Shown here: positions 53,912-62,070 of the stretch, piece after piece | Layout: each line of letters starts with the position of its first letter | Numbering within the stretch: position 1 is the first letter of the stretch | NCBI RefSeq assembly: GCF_000590925.1 | Contig: NZ_CP004372.1 | Span: 1,221,001-1,285,000, forward strand | Direction of reading: 5' to 3' | From: Roseibacterium elongatum DSM 19469 | GTDB taxonomy: Bacteria; Pseudomonadota; Alphaproteobacteria; Rhodobacterales; Rhodobacteraceae | Length of the DNA: 64,000 nucleotides | The notes under the pieces: generated by a model | Database searches by the model: none | What the model was told of the DNA's origin: nothing | Seen by the model: only the letters and a program-made list of their open reading frames with translations | Made by a program: the position numbers and the translations under genes

Positions 53912-54778
53912 CAACTGAGCCCCTTCATCAACTGACCGAGGCCGAGGAAATGGTTGTAGACCATCACCAGCGTACCCAGCACCGCCAGCAGGAGCAGCGA
54001 CAGCGTCGCCCCCGAGCGGCCAGTTGAGTTGCGTAATGATCGCCTCGAACACGAGATTGGCGAACATCGCATCGCGCGGCCCGCCCAGAACGGCGGGGGT
54101 GATGTAGGTGCCCGCCCCGAGGACAAAGCACAAAAGCGCCCCGGCGGCGAGGCCGGGCAGCGACAGCGGCAGCACGACCTGCAGGAACGCCTGCCACTTG
54201 GTGGCACCCAGCGATCCGGCCGCATCCTCGAGCGTGCGATCAATCCCTTCGAGGCTGACATAGACGTTGAGCACCATGAACGGCAGCAGGAAATGCACGA
54301 GGCCCAGGATCACGGTCGTCTCGTTATAGAGCATCTGGATCGGCTCATCGATCAGACCCAGCCACATCAGCGTGGTGTTCAGCGCCCCGGACGTGCCGAG
54401 GATGTAGATCCAGCTCATCGTGCGGATGATGTAGCTGATCCAGAAGGGCAGCATCAGCAACAGCAGCAGGAACGCCTTGTTGCCGCGCGCCCGCGCGATG
54501 AAATAGGCCGCCGGATAGCCCATCAGGGCGCAGACCACCGTGGTGATGGCCGCGATCTTGAGCGTGTTCAACAGGATGTCGCGATAGAACGGGTCGGTGA
54601 CCGCATCGCGCCAGTTCTCCAGCGAGAAGGCGGGTTCGACATCGCCCACGGCCGTGCGCAGCCAGAAGGAATAGACGAGGATGAACAGAAGCGGCACGAA
54701 CAACAGCAGCGTGATCGCCGTCAGGCTTGGCGACAGCAGGATCCAAGGCTGACGTGCTTCGCGGGCCTCGATCGACAT
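53911..54778 (-). pseudogene. ABC transporter permease (PotB-like), frameshifted near its end
   Basis: Starts MSIEAREARQPWILLSPSL; about six helices and EAA loop TLEDAAGSLGATKWQAFLQVVLPLSLPGL. After IITQLNWPLG the frame leaves the family, and the true C-terminus, ATLSLLLLAVLGTLVMVYNH then FLGLGQLMKGLS, lies in the next frame and stops at 53911-53913. Removing one C from 54009-54013 (a G on the coding strand, in CGGGGGCGAC) restores it. If real, the mutation would fuse this permease to PotC; more likely the gene is intact. Confidence 0.88.
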
Positions 54779-54844
54779 CCATTTCCCCCGTGGCGTTCGC
54801 GCCAAAGGATGAGAATGTCTGAACCATTCCTCAAATAGTTAATT

Positions 54845-54874
54845 GGTATTCCGACTATTGATGCTATCAATACC
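54845..54874. promoter_or_regulatory. Candidate LysR-type operator between LysR gene and transporter operon
   Basis: GGTATT (54845-54850) and AATACC (54869-54874) form an outer inverted repeat, and TATTGAT-GCT-ATCAATA (54856-54872) is a perfect inner one with 7-bp arms. It lies just before the ATG of the LysR gene (54877), as expected for an autoregulated divergent LTTR site. Confidence 0.55.
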
Positions 54875-54876
54875 CG

Positions 54877-55839
54877 ATGCGTCCCGATACACGATCCGCC
54901 CACCGCGTCTTGCGCGATCTCGACTGGAACCTGCTGCACACCTTCGTCGTGCTGGCGCAGTCGAGATCCATCACCGATGGCGCGCGCAAGCTGCGTTTGC
55001 AGCAGCCTTCGGTCTCGTCGGCGCTCAAGCGGCTGGAGGATCAGATCGGTCGCCGCCTGATCGACCGTGCGCCGGGGCGTTTCGATCTGACCGAGGCGGG
55101 CGAGCTGCTCTATGCCGAGGCGCTGGACATCCAGGGCGCCGTGCTGCGCCTGGCGACGGTGTTGCGCGAAACCACCGACGAGGTGCGCGGCCATGTTCGG
55201 ATGACCGTCGCCTCGCATGTGGTCTGCCCCTTGCTGGATTCCGCCCTGGCCGAATTTCACGCCGCCCACCCCTCGGCCACGTGCCAGATCGACGTGATGA
55301 CCAGCAGCGACGCCATCGCGGCGGTCGAGGCGCGTGCGGCGTCCTTTGCCATCTGTCTCGTGCGCGCGAAGAACCCGAAACTGGAATACCGTCGGCTCTA
55401 TCGCGAGTTTTTCGGCCTGTTCTGCGGCCCACCGCATCCGCTGTTCGGGCGTCGTGACCTGACCCGCGCGGACCTCAAGGGGCTGGCCTCGGTCAGTTTT
55501 CAGACCGATCGTCTGCAGGATGTGCTCAAACCCGTGGCCCTGATGCGCGCGGCCTCGGACCTCGAGGATCATATCGTCGGCACCTCCAGCCATCTCGAGG
55601 AAGTGCGGCGCATGATCATCGCGGGCCTGGGCGTCGGCCCGCTGCCGCTGCATGTGGCGGCACGCGACGTGGCGGCGGGCGAGATCTGGCAGGTGCCGCC
55701 CTATGACGATCTGCCCGCCATCGACGTGCATCTGGTATGGAACCCGCGCTCGAAACTGAACCGTGCCGAGCAGATCATGTTGGAGGACCTGAAGACCAGG
55801 ATCGAGACCACCCCGATCGAGCGGCGCACATATCGTTGA
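54877..55839 (+). CDS. LysR-family transcriptional regulator
   Basis: A 320-residue regulator: HTH WNLLHTFVVLAQSRSITDGARKLRLQQPSVSSALKRLEDQIG (about residues 17-58), then the effector-binding domain with VRMTVASHVVCPLLDSALAEFHAAHP and AGLGVGPLPLHVAA. It is divergent from the eight-gene transporter/catabolic operon (start 54778) across a 98-base AT-rich gap with palindromes, and is presumably its regulator. Confidence 0.9.
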   Translation: MRPDTRSAHRVLRDLDWNLLHTFVVLAQSRSITDGARKLRLQQPSVSSALKRLEDQIGRRLIDRAPGRFDLTEAGELLYAEALDIQGAVLRLATVLRETTDEVRGHVRMTVASHVVCPLLDSALAEFHAAHPSATCQIDVMTSSDAIAAVEARAASFAICLVRAKNPKLEYRRLYREFFGLFCGPPHPLFGRRDLTRADLKGLASVSFQTDRLQDVLKPVALMRAASDLEDHIVGTSSHLEEVRRMIIAGLGVGPLPLHVAARDVAAGEIWQVPPYDDLPAIDVHLVWNPRSKLNRAEQIMLEDLKTRIETTPIERRTYR

Positions 55840-55861
55840 TGAATTGGTACGCGACCGGGGC

Positions 55862-57538
55862 CTATCGCCGATCGTTGGAGCAGCCGGCCTGCACCCCGTT
55901 GTCGCAATGCGCGATCAGGCGTTGCGTGTCGGCCTCGGTCCAATTCGCGGGGTTGGTCACTTGCACCCAGGGACCCACGTAATCCGGCCCGTAATAGGCA
56001 TGCCCATGGCCCGGCGGTGACCCAAAGGACAGGGCCATGTCCAGCGCGAGCTGGAACTGCGTGACGATCGGCATGAAAACGAAATGCTCCGACATGTCCG
56101 CGGCCGGCGGATCGCGCATCCATTGCGGTGCCCGCCATAGCGAGGCGGGTTCGTAGAACACGACCGGGTCGCTGGAATATTGCAGAAACATGATCCGCAT
56201 GCGGCCCCAATCGGCCCGTGCCTGCGCGCCGTCGGTCGTGTGCGAGGCATAGCGCACAAGCGAGCCATCCCCGACCTCGGGCAGAACCCACGGGCTGCCC
56301 GGGTTGCGCTGGTTCTGGACATAGGTCCAGAAAGCCGAGGGAAAGGGCGGCCCGGCCCAGAAGGCGCCGTCGATCGGATCGTCGAGCAAACGGAAAAGGT
56401 TTGTGGCATGCATCGACGACCACGCCCCGAGGCTGAGACCATGAACGTAGAGCCGCGGGCGGTCGTCGGCGGGCAGCGTTTGCCAGTAGCCGTGTATCAC
56501 CTCTTGCAGCGCCGTGGCCTGTTCCAGGCCGGTATTCGTTTCAAGGATCAGCGCCAGCGGTGATTGCAGATAGGAATACTGTGCCGCGACGGTGGCGATA
56601 TCGCCGTTATGCATGTACTCGACCGGATCATGAGAGCCGGGGTCCATCCAGCCGGTTCCGGTAGGGCTGGTGATGATCAGCAGCTCGCGCTCGAAGGCGT
56701 TCAACCGCTGCAATTCGGCCAGTGCCAGCTCGGCCCGCCGGCGCGGTGTGTCGCCATTGGCGCGCCCGACATAGACACGGATCGGGTCCATCGCCTCGCG
56801 CCCGGTGAATGCCGAAATCGCCTCGGCATCTGGGCCGGACTGGATGAAGTCGCGCCCGGGGGTGCCGATGGCCGCCCAATCGATTAGGGACGCGGGGCTG
56901 CCCACCATCGCGGGGTCGGTCGGCGCCGGGGGCGCCTGATCGAACAGCGCCTGGGCGGCCTCGTAGCTTTCGTCAAGGGCCAGCACCACATGGTCGAGGA
57001 TGCCGTCTCGGGTCACGACCCCCAGCAGCAGCACGACCGTCACGACGCCCAGCACGTTGGCGCGCCTGGGCGGCATGACGCGATAGAACCATTGCCGGAT
57101 CAGCCGAAACAGCGCGGCAACCAGCCGGCCAACCAGGAAGGCAGCGGCGAAAACGAGGCCGGCGATCAGAACGATCCGTGCAAGGTTCAGGGCGTCGGCC
57201 GGGGCCATCCCCATCTTTTGCCGCAGGTCGTTCTGCCAGGTCAGGCTGGACCCAAGCACCCAGGCAAACAGGACCAGAATACCGGCCGACACGACCCAGG
57301 TCGCGATGCGCGCGGGGCGTCCCGAAAGCTCGGGCAGATCGGCCGCGCGCCACAGCAGCGCCACGACCCTGGCCACAAGATACCCCAGCGCCGTGACGAG
57401 GCCCCCCAGAACGCCCTGCATCTCCGGCCCGCGCGGGATCAGCGATGGCGTCAGCGACGCGGCGAAAAAGACAAGTCCAAGCAGAAAACAGGGCACCGAG
57501 AACGGGCCGATCACGCGGGACAGGATCGCCCTGGTCAT
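55862..57538 (-). CDS. Membrane-anchored alpha/beta hydrolase (Abhydrolase_9)
   Basis: A 558-residue protein with about four N-terminal transmembrane helices (for example FSVPCFLLGLVFFAASLTPSLIPRG, ARIATWVVSAGILVLFAWVLG, NVLGVVTVVLLLGVV) and a C-terminal hydrolase domain. The nucleophile elbow is LYVHGLSLGAWSS (GLSLG, near residue 385) and the region LIITSPTGTGWMDP follows the usual pattern of this family. Substrates are unknown; lipid or ester hydrolysis is likely. ATG 57538 is used. Confidence 0.82.
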   Translation of the reverse strand: MTRAILSRVIGPFSVPCFLLGLVFFAASLTPSLIPRGPEMQGVLGGLVTALGYLVARVVALLWRAADLPELSGRPARIATWVVSAGILVLFAWVLGSSLTWQNDLRQKMGMAPADALNLARIVLIAGLVFAAAFLVGRLVAALFRLIRQWFYRVMPPRRANVLGVVTVVLLLGVVTRDGILDHVVLALDESYEAAQALFDQAPPAPTDPAMVGSPASLIDWAAIGTPGRDFIQSGPDAEAISAFTGREAMDPIRVYVGRANGDTPRRRAELALAELQRLNAFERELLIITSPTGTGWMDPGSHDPVEYMHNGDIATVAAQYSYLQSPLALILETNTGLEQATALQEVIHGYWQTLPADDRPRLYVHGLSLGAWSSMHATNLFRLLDDPIDGAFWAGPPFPSAFWTYVQNQRNPGSPWVLPEVGDGSLVRYASHTTDGAQARADWGRMRIMFLQYSSDPVVFYEPASLWRAPQWMRDPPAADMSEHFVFMPIVTQFQLALDMALSFGSPPGHGHAYYGPDYVGPWVQVTNPANWTEADTQRLIAHCDNGVQAGCSNDRR

Positions 57539-57636
57539 GACGCCCTGCCATGCGCAGGCCGGTTCGCGGTTTCCTTGGCCGCGCAATCGCCGCATAACAG
57601 CAGGGTGATCTCGGTCCGCGGGTCAAGGAGCATGGG

Positions 57637-58702
57637 ATGCGTCTGCCTTTTTCAAGCTATTGTCCGAAGTTCAGCGCACGTGCGGCCACTGTTGCATTGA
57701 CGATGGCCATGGCGCAGCCGTCAAGCGCGCAAAGCGATGTCACTTTCGGTGAGGTGCCCTTCCTGACGCTGCGTAACCAGACCGGGGGGGACCATCCGGG
57801 CGATCTTTTCGGGGAAGAACGCAGCGGGTTGAGCGCCGGCCGCTGCCAGGTGCGCGAGCTTGATTTTCAGGGTCTTGCGCCGCTGGCCGAGGCGGCCCCG
57901 ACCTTTCTGAGAGAAGAGTTTCTGACTGTCGAAGATGTCACCTTGTCTGATCCCGCCGACGTGATCGCCAGTCTGCAAAGCGGCGAAGGCCCTGGTCGCC
58001 CCCGCGCTCTATGTCCATGGCTACTATATCGGTTTCGAAAAAGGATGTCGCCGCGCCTCCCTGCTGATGGAGAACGCGCGCCTTGAGGGCCGTTTCCTGT
58101 GGTTCAGTTGGCCGTCGGACGGGTCATTGGCCTCCTACACCCATGACGAGGCGGACCTGTACTGGAGCGTGCCGGATATCGCCGACGCAATCATCGACCT
58201 CGAGGATCGGTTCGGCGGCGGAGTGGTGGACGTGCTGGGTCACAGCCTTGGGGCGCGGGGGGTCGTATTGGCGCTATACGATGTGGCCAGTCGCGCGCCC
58301 GAGACACGCATTGACGAGGTGGTGCTGCTGGCGCCCGACATGGATTTCGGGATTTTCCAGCGCATGCTGCCGCGTATTCGGCCGATCGCGGAGAATATCA
58401 CCGTCTATGTCACGACAGGCGATCGGCCGCTGGCCCTTTCGGCGCAGCTTCATGGCTACCCCCGGCTGGGCGAAGCGGGAAATGATATCGAGACGTTGGA
58501 GGGCGTCGAGGTCATCGACGTCAGCGATCTGCCCGCCAACAGCCCGACCGGGCACCTTTACCATATCTACAGCCCTGCCGTTGGCGACGATCTGGACCAA
58601 TTGCTCAATGAGGGGCTGCACGCGACCGAGCGTCGAAACCTTTACCCGGTCGGTGCCAACGCCTGGCGCCTGCGTCAGCCCCGGCGTACGCCCGACGAGT
58701 GA
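57637..58702 (+). pseudogene. Alpha/beta hydrolase (DUF900-like), frameshifted
   Basis: The N-terminal half, a signal peptide (VALTMAMAQPSSA) and DVTFGEVPFLTLRNQ up to GEGPGRP, is in one frame, and the catalytic half starting YVHGYYIGFEKG is in the next. Deleting one C from the five at 57999-58003 gives SGEGPGRPALYVHGYYIGFE and a protein of about 354 residues. The elbow VDVLGHSLGARGVVLAL (GHSLG) and the Asp/His region are intact. ATG 57637 follows AAGGAG. The inserted base lies in CGGGGGCGAC on the minus strand. Confidence 0.85.
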
Positions 58703-58960
58703 GGGTGGGGCCCTTTCCGTGCCGCGACCGGCCTCCGCGCCGCGTCGACGCTGCGCGTCGCGCGCGGGCGGGCCATGGGCATCGCGCGAACATGGCCCGG
58801 CGTCCCCGCCGTGCCGTCGCACGGGGCGCAGGCCGACCCACGGCGATGCAACCGCGCCTGTGACAATGACCCGCTTTGCACAGAGGCGCTGCGTCCCGCT
58901 TTTGTCGTGGGGTATCGACGGATGACACCGGTTCAGCCGACAGGTCCTGCTCGGGGACAC

Positions 58961-60166
58961 ATGCCCATGACCCCACGCCCATTCAACATAATGGCCAAGC
59001 CCATCGGGCCGCGGTGCAATATCGCGTGCCGCTATTGCTATTACCTCGGCAAGGAAAAGCTCTTCCCCGAAGAGAAGAAATTCCGCATGTCCGACGAGGT
59101 GTTGGAGGCTTACACCCGCCACCTGATCCATGCCTCACTGGCCGCCGGCATGGGCGAGGTCACGTTCGCCTGGCAGGGGGGCGAGCCGACGATGCTGGGG
59201 CTCGATTTCTACGCCAAGGCGTTGGCATTGCAACGCAAACATGCCCCTGCCGGGGTCACGGTGACCAACGTGCTCCAGACCAACGGGATGTTGCTGGATG
59301 ACGATTGGGGGCGGTTCCTGCACGATAACGGGGTCCTGGTGGGGATCAGCATCGACGGGCCGAAACAGGTGCATGACCGGTATCGGCTCGACCGTGCCGG
59401 GCGGCCCAGCTTTGACGCGGTGATGCGTGGGCTCGACCTGCTTCAGCGCCATGGCGTTGCGCATAACGCGCTGACCACGGTGCATCGCGCCAATGGCGGA
59501 AAAGGGCGCGAGGTCTATCGGTTTCTCAAGGGTCTGGGCATCGAGCACATGCAGTTCATCCCGATCGCCGAACGGGGCGGGCCAGATGGGTTGGCCGCGG
59601 TGCCGCAGGTCGACAGCGACCCCGGTCCTCCCGTCACTGACTGGAGCGTCCGGCCCCGCGCCTATGGAAAGTTCCTGTGCGATGTCTTCGACACCTGGAT
59701 CAAGCGCGATGTCGGGCGGATCTTTGTTCAGCATTTCGACGCCATGTTGGGCAAATGGCTGGGCCGCCCCGGCGGGCTGTGCGTGTTCGCGGAAACCTGT
59801 GGCGATGGGCTGGCGCTGGAACATGACGGCAGCCTCTACAGCTGCGACCACTACGTCTTTCCAGAATACCGGCTGGGGCGGATCACCGACACACCGCTTG
59901 ACCAGATGCTGTGGACGGATCGGCAGACGGCCTTTGGCCAGCACAAGCGCGACAGCCTGACCGCGCAATGCCGGGGCTGCGCGTTCCGGGCGGCCTGCAA
60001 CGGCGGCTGCCCCAAACACCGCTTTGCCACATCGCGCAGCGGCGAGGGTGGGCACAATTACTTCTGTGAAAGCTACACGATGTTCTTTCACCACGCTGGG
60101 CAGCGCCTGAGTGACATGGCGCGGCTTGTCGCGTCGGGCAGATCCGCTGCTGAGGTTTTGGCCTGA
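58961..60166 (+). CDS. Anaerobic sulfatase-maturating radical SAM enzyme
   Basis: A 401-residue radical SAM/SPASM enzyme. The 4Fe-4S cluster motif CxxxCxxC is in RCNIACRYCYYLGKEK (about residues 19-34), followed by TFAWQGGEPTMLGLDFY (SAM GGEP). The C-terminal SPASM part has Cys sets GGLCVFAETCGDGLALEHDGSLYSCDHYVFPEY and QCRGCAFRAACNGGCPKHRF. It turns Cys or Ser in sulfatases into formylglycine. No sulfatase is in the window. ATG 58961 is chosen because of GGGGA five bases upstream; the ATG 58967 is an alternative. Confidence 0.92.
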   Translation: MPMTPRPFNIMAKPIGPRCNIACRYCYYLGKEKLFPEEKKFRMSDEVLEAYTRHLIHASLAAGMGEVTFAWQGGEPTMLGLDFYAKALALQRKHAPAGVTVTNVLQTNGMLLDDDWGRFLHDNGVLVGISIDGPKQVHDRYRLDRAGRPSFDAVMRGLDLLQRHGVAHNALTTVHRANGGKGREVYRFLKGLGIEHMQFIPIAERGGPDGLAAVPQVDSDPGPPVTDWSVRPRAYGKFLCDVFDTWIKRDVGRIFVQHFDAMLGKWLGRPGGLCVFAETCGDGLALEHDGSLYSCDHYVFPEYRLGRITDTPLDQMLWTDRQTAFGQHKRDSLTAQCRGCAFRAACNGGCPKHRFATSRSGEGGHNYFCESYTMFFHHAGQRLSDMARLVASGRSAAEVLA

Positions 60167-60345
60167 ACTGCCCCGCCGGGGTCTTGCCCAAGGCCGTCCA
60201 GCAAAGGCGGATTGCCACGGTTGCCAGCATTGCCCAGGCACAAAGGCCCCGTCACGCCGAGGCCCAAGGGCGGCGGAGTGTGATCACACCCCCGCTGGTA
60301 TTGGGGTAAGCCTTCGAAAAATGCACGAAACACAGCGTGGCTGAG

Positions 60346-60376
60346 GCGCGCGCCTACAGCGCCTGTAGGCGCGCGC
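60346..60376. repeat. Perfect 14-bp inverted repeat
   Basis: GCGCGCGCCTACAG-CGC-CTGTAGGCGCGCGC. Its core, 60348-60364, is repeated as 16 of 17 bases at 63741-63757 next to the gyrB stop codon, see that entry. Confidence 0.8.
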
Positions 60377-60426
60377 GTATTTCTTCGTCTGCGAGCCTTC
60401 AGAACAACGGTTTAGCCATCAGTTCG

Positions 60427-60472
60427 TGCGGGATTTTTTTTTCGCGGAATGTGCGCAGATTTTTTCGCACCC
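60427..60472 (+). repeat. Left member of an imperfect inverted repeat bounding the island
   Basis: The order GTGCG, A-T9-CGCGG, TGCGCA, ATTTTTTCGC, CC here matches the reverse complement of 63703-63748, with about five mismatches and a four-base gap. Such paired ends suggest mobile-element termini or a duplicated gyrB-downstream element. Confidence 0.5.
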
Positions 60473-60563
60473 GGTGTCTACCTCATCTCACGTGCACGCA
60501 GGGTCGTGCATGCCTTCTTGTGGGTGGAGCCACAGCAAGGAAGACAGGAGTAGACCGCGTGCG

Positions 60564-60591
60564 TTGACATCGCGGTATGGAGTGGTATTTT
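60564..60591 (+). promoter_or_regulatory. Sigma-70-like promoter of the AAA ATPase gene
   Basis: TTGACA (60564-60569), 16-base spacer, TATTTT (60586-60591). Transcription would begin near 60598, after the ATG at 60577, which supports the TTG start at 60634. Confidence 0.6.
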
Positions 60592-60633
60592 ACCTTATAT
60601 ACTGGTATTGTCGTAGCAATATCGGAGGTGTAC

Positions 60634-61761
60634 TTGGACGTCTTTCATTTCCCGCGCCCCGAGTTGGCCGCCTCTATAGTCAAGCAGATGACACCGGATC
60701 CGATTTTCGGAGCGCTATCGGGATTACATCTCGCCGCCCCGCGGCGCACGGGTAAATCCACCTTCCTGCGCCGTGATCTCGTGCCCGCAGTCCTGGAGGC
60801 CGACAAGTTCCCTATCGTGGTCGATCTCTGGGAAGACCGAAGCAGGGACCCGTCCGACATCCTCAGGCGCCGCATCGGTCAGGCGATCGAAGACCTCAAG
60901 GGCTCGGCGGAGAAGGCGATTGACCGCTCACGCCTGCGGCGGATCTCGGCGCCTGGCTTTTCGGTTGCTCTGGCAGATCTCGAGCCTTTCTCGGGGACCA
61001 TCCCGGAGGGGCTGGAGCGCATCGGTGCCGGGGTCGGCCGGGACGTCGTCTTGGTGGTCGACGAGGCCCAGCAGGCGCTTGTCTCCGAAGGTGGCATGGA
61101 TGCGATGTTCGCACTCAAGGCTGCGCGTGACGTGATGAATATAAGGGCGGACGGGCCGAGGCTCTTCCTGATCATGACCGGCTCGCATCGCAGCAAGCTT
61201 GCCGAACTGGTGATCAGCGCGCGGGCGCCGTTCTATGGCGGCTCGGTGCAAGATTTTCCGGTGCTCGGCGAAAGCTTCGTCCGGACCGTCCTCGAACAGC
61301 TCGCCGCCGCGCAGAATGTCTCGATCCCGATCGATGAGGGGGTCGCGGCCTTCGAGATCCTGATGCACCGGCCGGAGGCTTTCATGCAGGCGGTGCGCGA
61401 CGAGATATTCGAGGCCGCGCTCTCGGGGGAGAAGCTCGACCTGCGGGCCCGGGCGGAGGCGGTGCGCGCCGCGCTGTGGGGCAATCTCGAGGCGGAACTG
61501 GACGGCCTCTCCGGGATACAGCGCGCCCTCTTCGAGGCGCTGATGGACGGCGGGGAGGGGTTCTCGCCCTTCTCGAAGCCAGCGCTCGAGGATGTTGCAC
61601 GACGGGCCCGCGCTAAGAGCGTGAGTAAGAGCGCGGTCCAGCAGGCAATGAAGTCCCTCGTCGAGAAAGAACTCGTGTGGCAGCCCGGTGCGGGGCGGTA
61701 TGCCGTCGACAACCAAGACATGCTGGACATGCACCGTCGCCAGAAATCACAGGCCTCGTGA
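60634..61761 (+). CDS. AAA-type ATP-binding protein with C-terminal winged helix
   Basis: A 375-residue protein of unknown function. It opens MDVFHFPRPELAASIVKQM and has the P-loop LAAPRRTGKSTFLRRDLVP (about residues 33-51) and Walker B DVVLVVDEAQQALVSEGG (about 136-153). The C-terminal quarter, QRALFEALMDGGEGFSPF and SVSKSAVQQAMKSLVEKELV, looks like a winged-helix of the STAND/Cdc6-like ATPase type. The start is a TTG with GGAGG five bases upstream. It may be an Orc1/Cdc6-like or island-maintenance ATPase; no such role is proved. No effector domain or partner is evident besides the hip remnant. Confidence 0.75.
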   Translation: MDVFHFPRPELAASIVKQMTPDPIFGALSGLHLAAPRRTGKSTFLRRDLVPAVLEADKFPIVVDLWEDRSRDPSDILRRRIGQAIEDLKGSAEKAIDRSRLRRISAPGFSVALADLEPFSGTIPEGLERIGAGVGRDVVLVVDEAQQALVSEGGMDAMFALKAARDVMNIRADGPRLFLIMTGSHRSKLAELVISARAPFYGGSVQDFPVLGESFVRTVLEQLAAAQNVSIPIDEGVAAFEILMHRPEAFMQAVRDEIFEAALSGEKLDLRARAEAVRAALWGNLEAELDGLSGIQRALFEALMDGGEGFSPFSKPALEDVARRARAKSVSKSAVQQAMKSLVEKELVWQPGAGRYAVDNQDMLDMHRRQKSQAS

Positions 61762-61818
61762 CCTGTTCCGGTGTGCGGTCTTATGGACTGCGCCGGGTTT
61801 GCCTGAGCCTGATTTCAT

Positions 61819-62070
61819 TTAGTTACGCGGCCAGCCGTCCGGAACACTGTCCCCGAAAACCGCTGGCAAGCCATGAAATGCGCGGTAGTTGTCCGACGTT
61901 TGCAGGCGCGTCCAATCCCTGACGAGAAATGGGGATATCTTCAGGTCAAGCTCGCGTGCATCGTCACTCCATTCCACGTAGGCGCGGCGCCCTGCATCAT
62001 TCCGGGCCAATGTTCCAACAGTGATCGGAGTCTGATCGTCGTGGAAATCGAGAGAGGCGCGAAGTCTCAT
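61819..62070 (-). pseudogene. HipA toxin fragment (N-terminal part only)
   Basis: An 83-residue frame with the HipA N-terminal motif YRAFHGLPAVFGDSVPDGWP, ending at once in RN and a stop, so the kinase catalytic core is missing. Start ATG 62070 overlaps the stop of the upstream antitoxin gene (ATGA), the arrangement of hipBA operons. It is a remnant, not an active toxin. Confidence 0.75.

Larger units (their letters stand above)
60167..60633. other. 467-bp intergenic region at the left end of the gyrB-adjacent island
   Basis: No gene seen. It contains a perfect 14-bp-arm palindrome (60346-60376), a T-rich element related in inverted orientation to sequence beside gyrB (60427-60472) and a promoter for the ATPase gene (60564-60591). 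These are listed separately. Confidence 0.7.

Noticed and set aside
51902..53935. Long plus-strand frame opposite the PotD-like and permease genes
   Set aside because: Antisense to well-supported genes; it has no start-site signal and a composition typical of a shadow frame.
53114..54805. A 563-codon open frame joining two ABC permeases
   Set aside because: The true end of the first permease and a TGATG coupling to the second exist in the alternative frame; the fusion arises from one extra base.
60577..60633. ATG at 60577 as start of the AAA ATPase
   Set aside because: It lies upstream of the predicted transcription start and has no ribosome binding site; the TTG at 60634 follows GGAGG.
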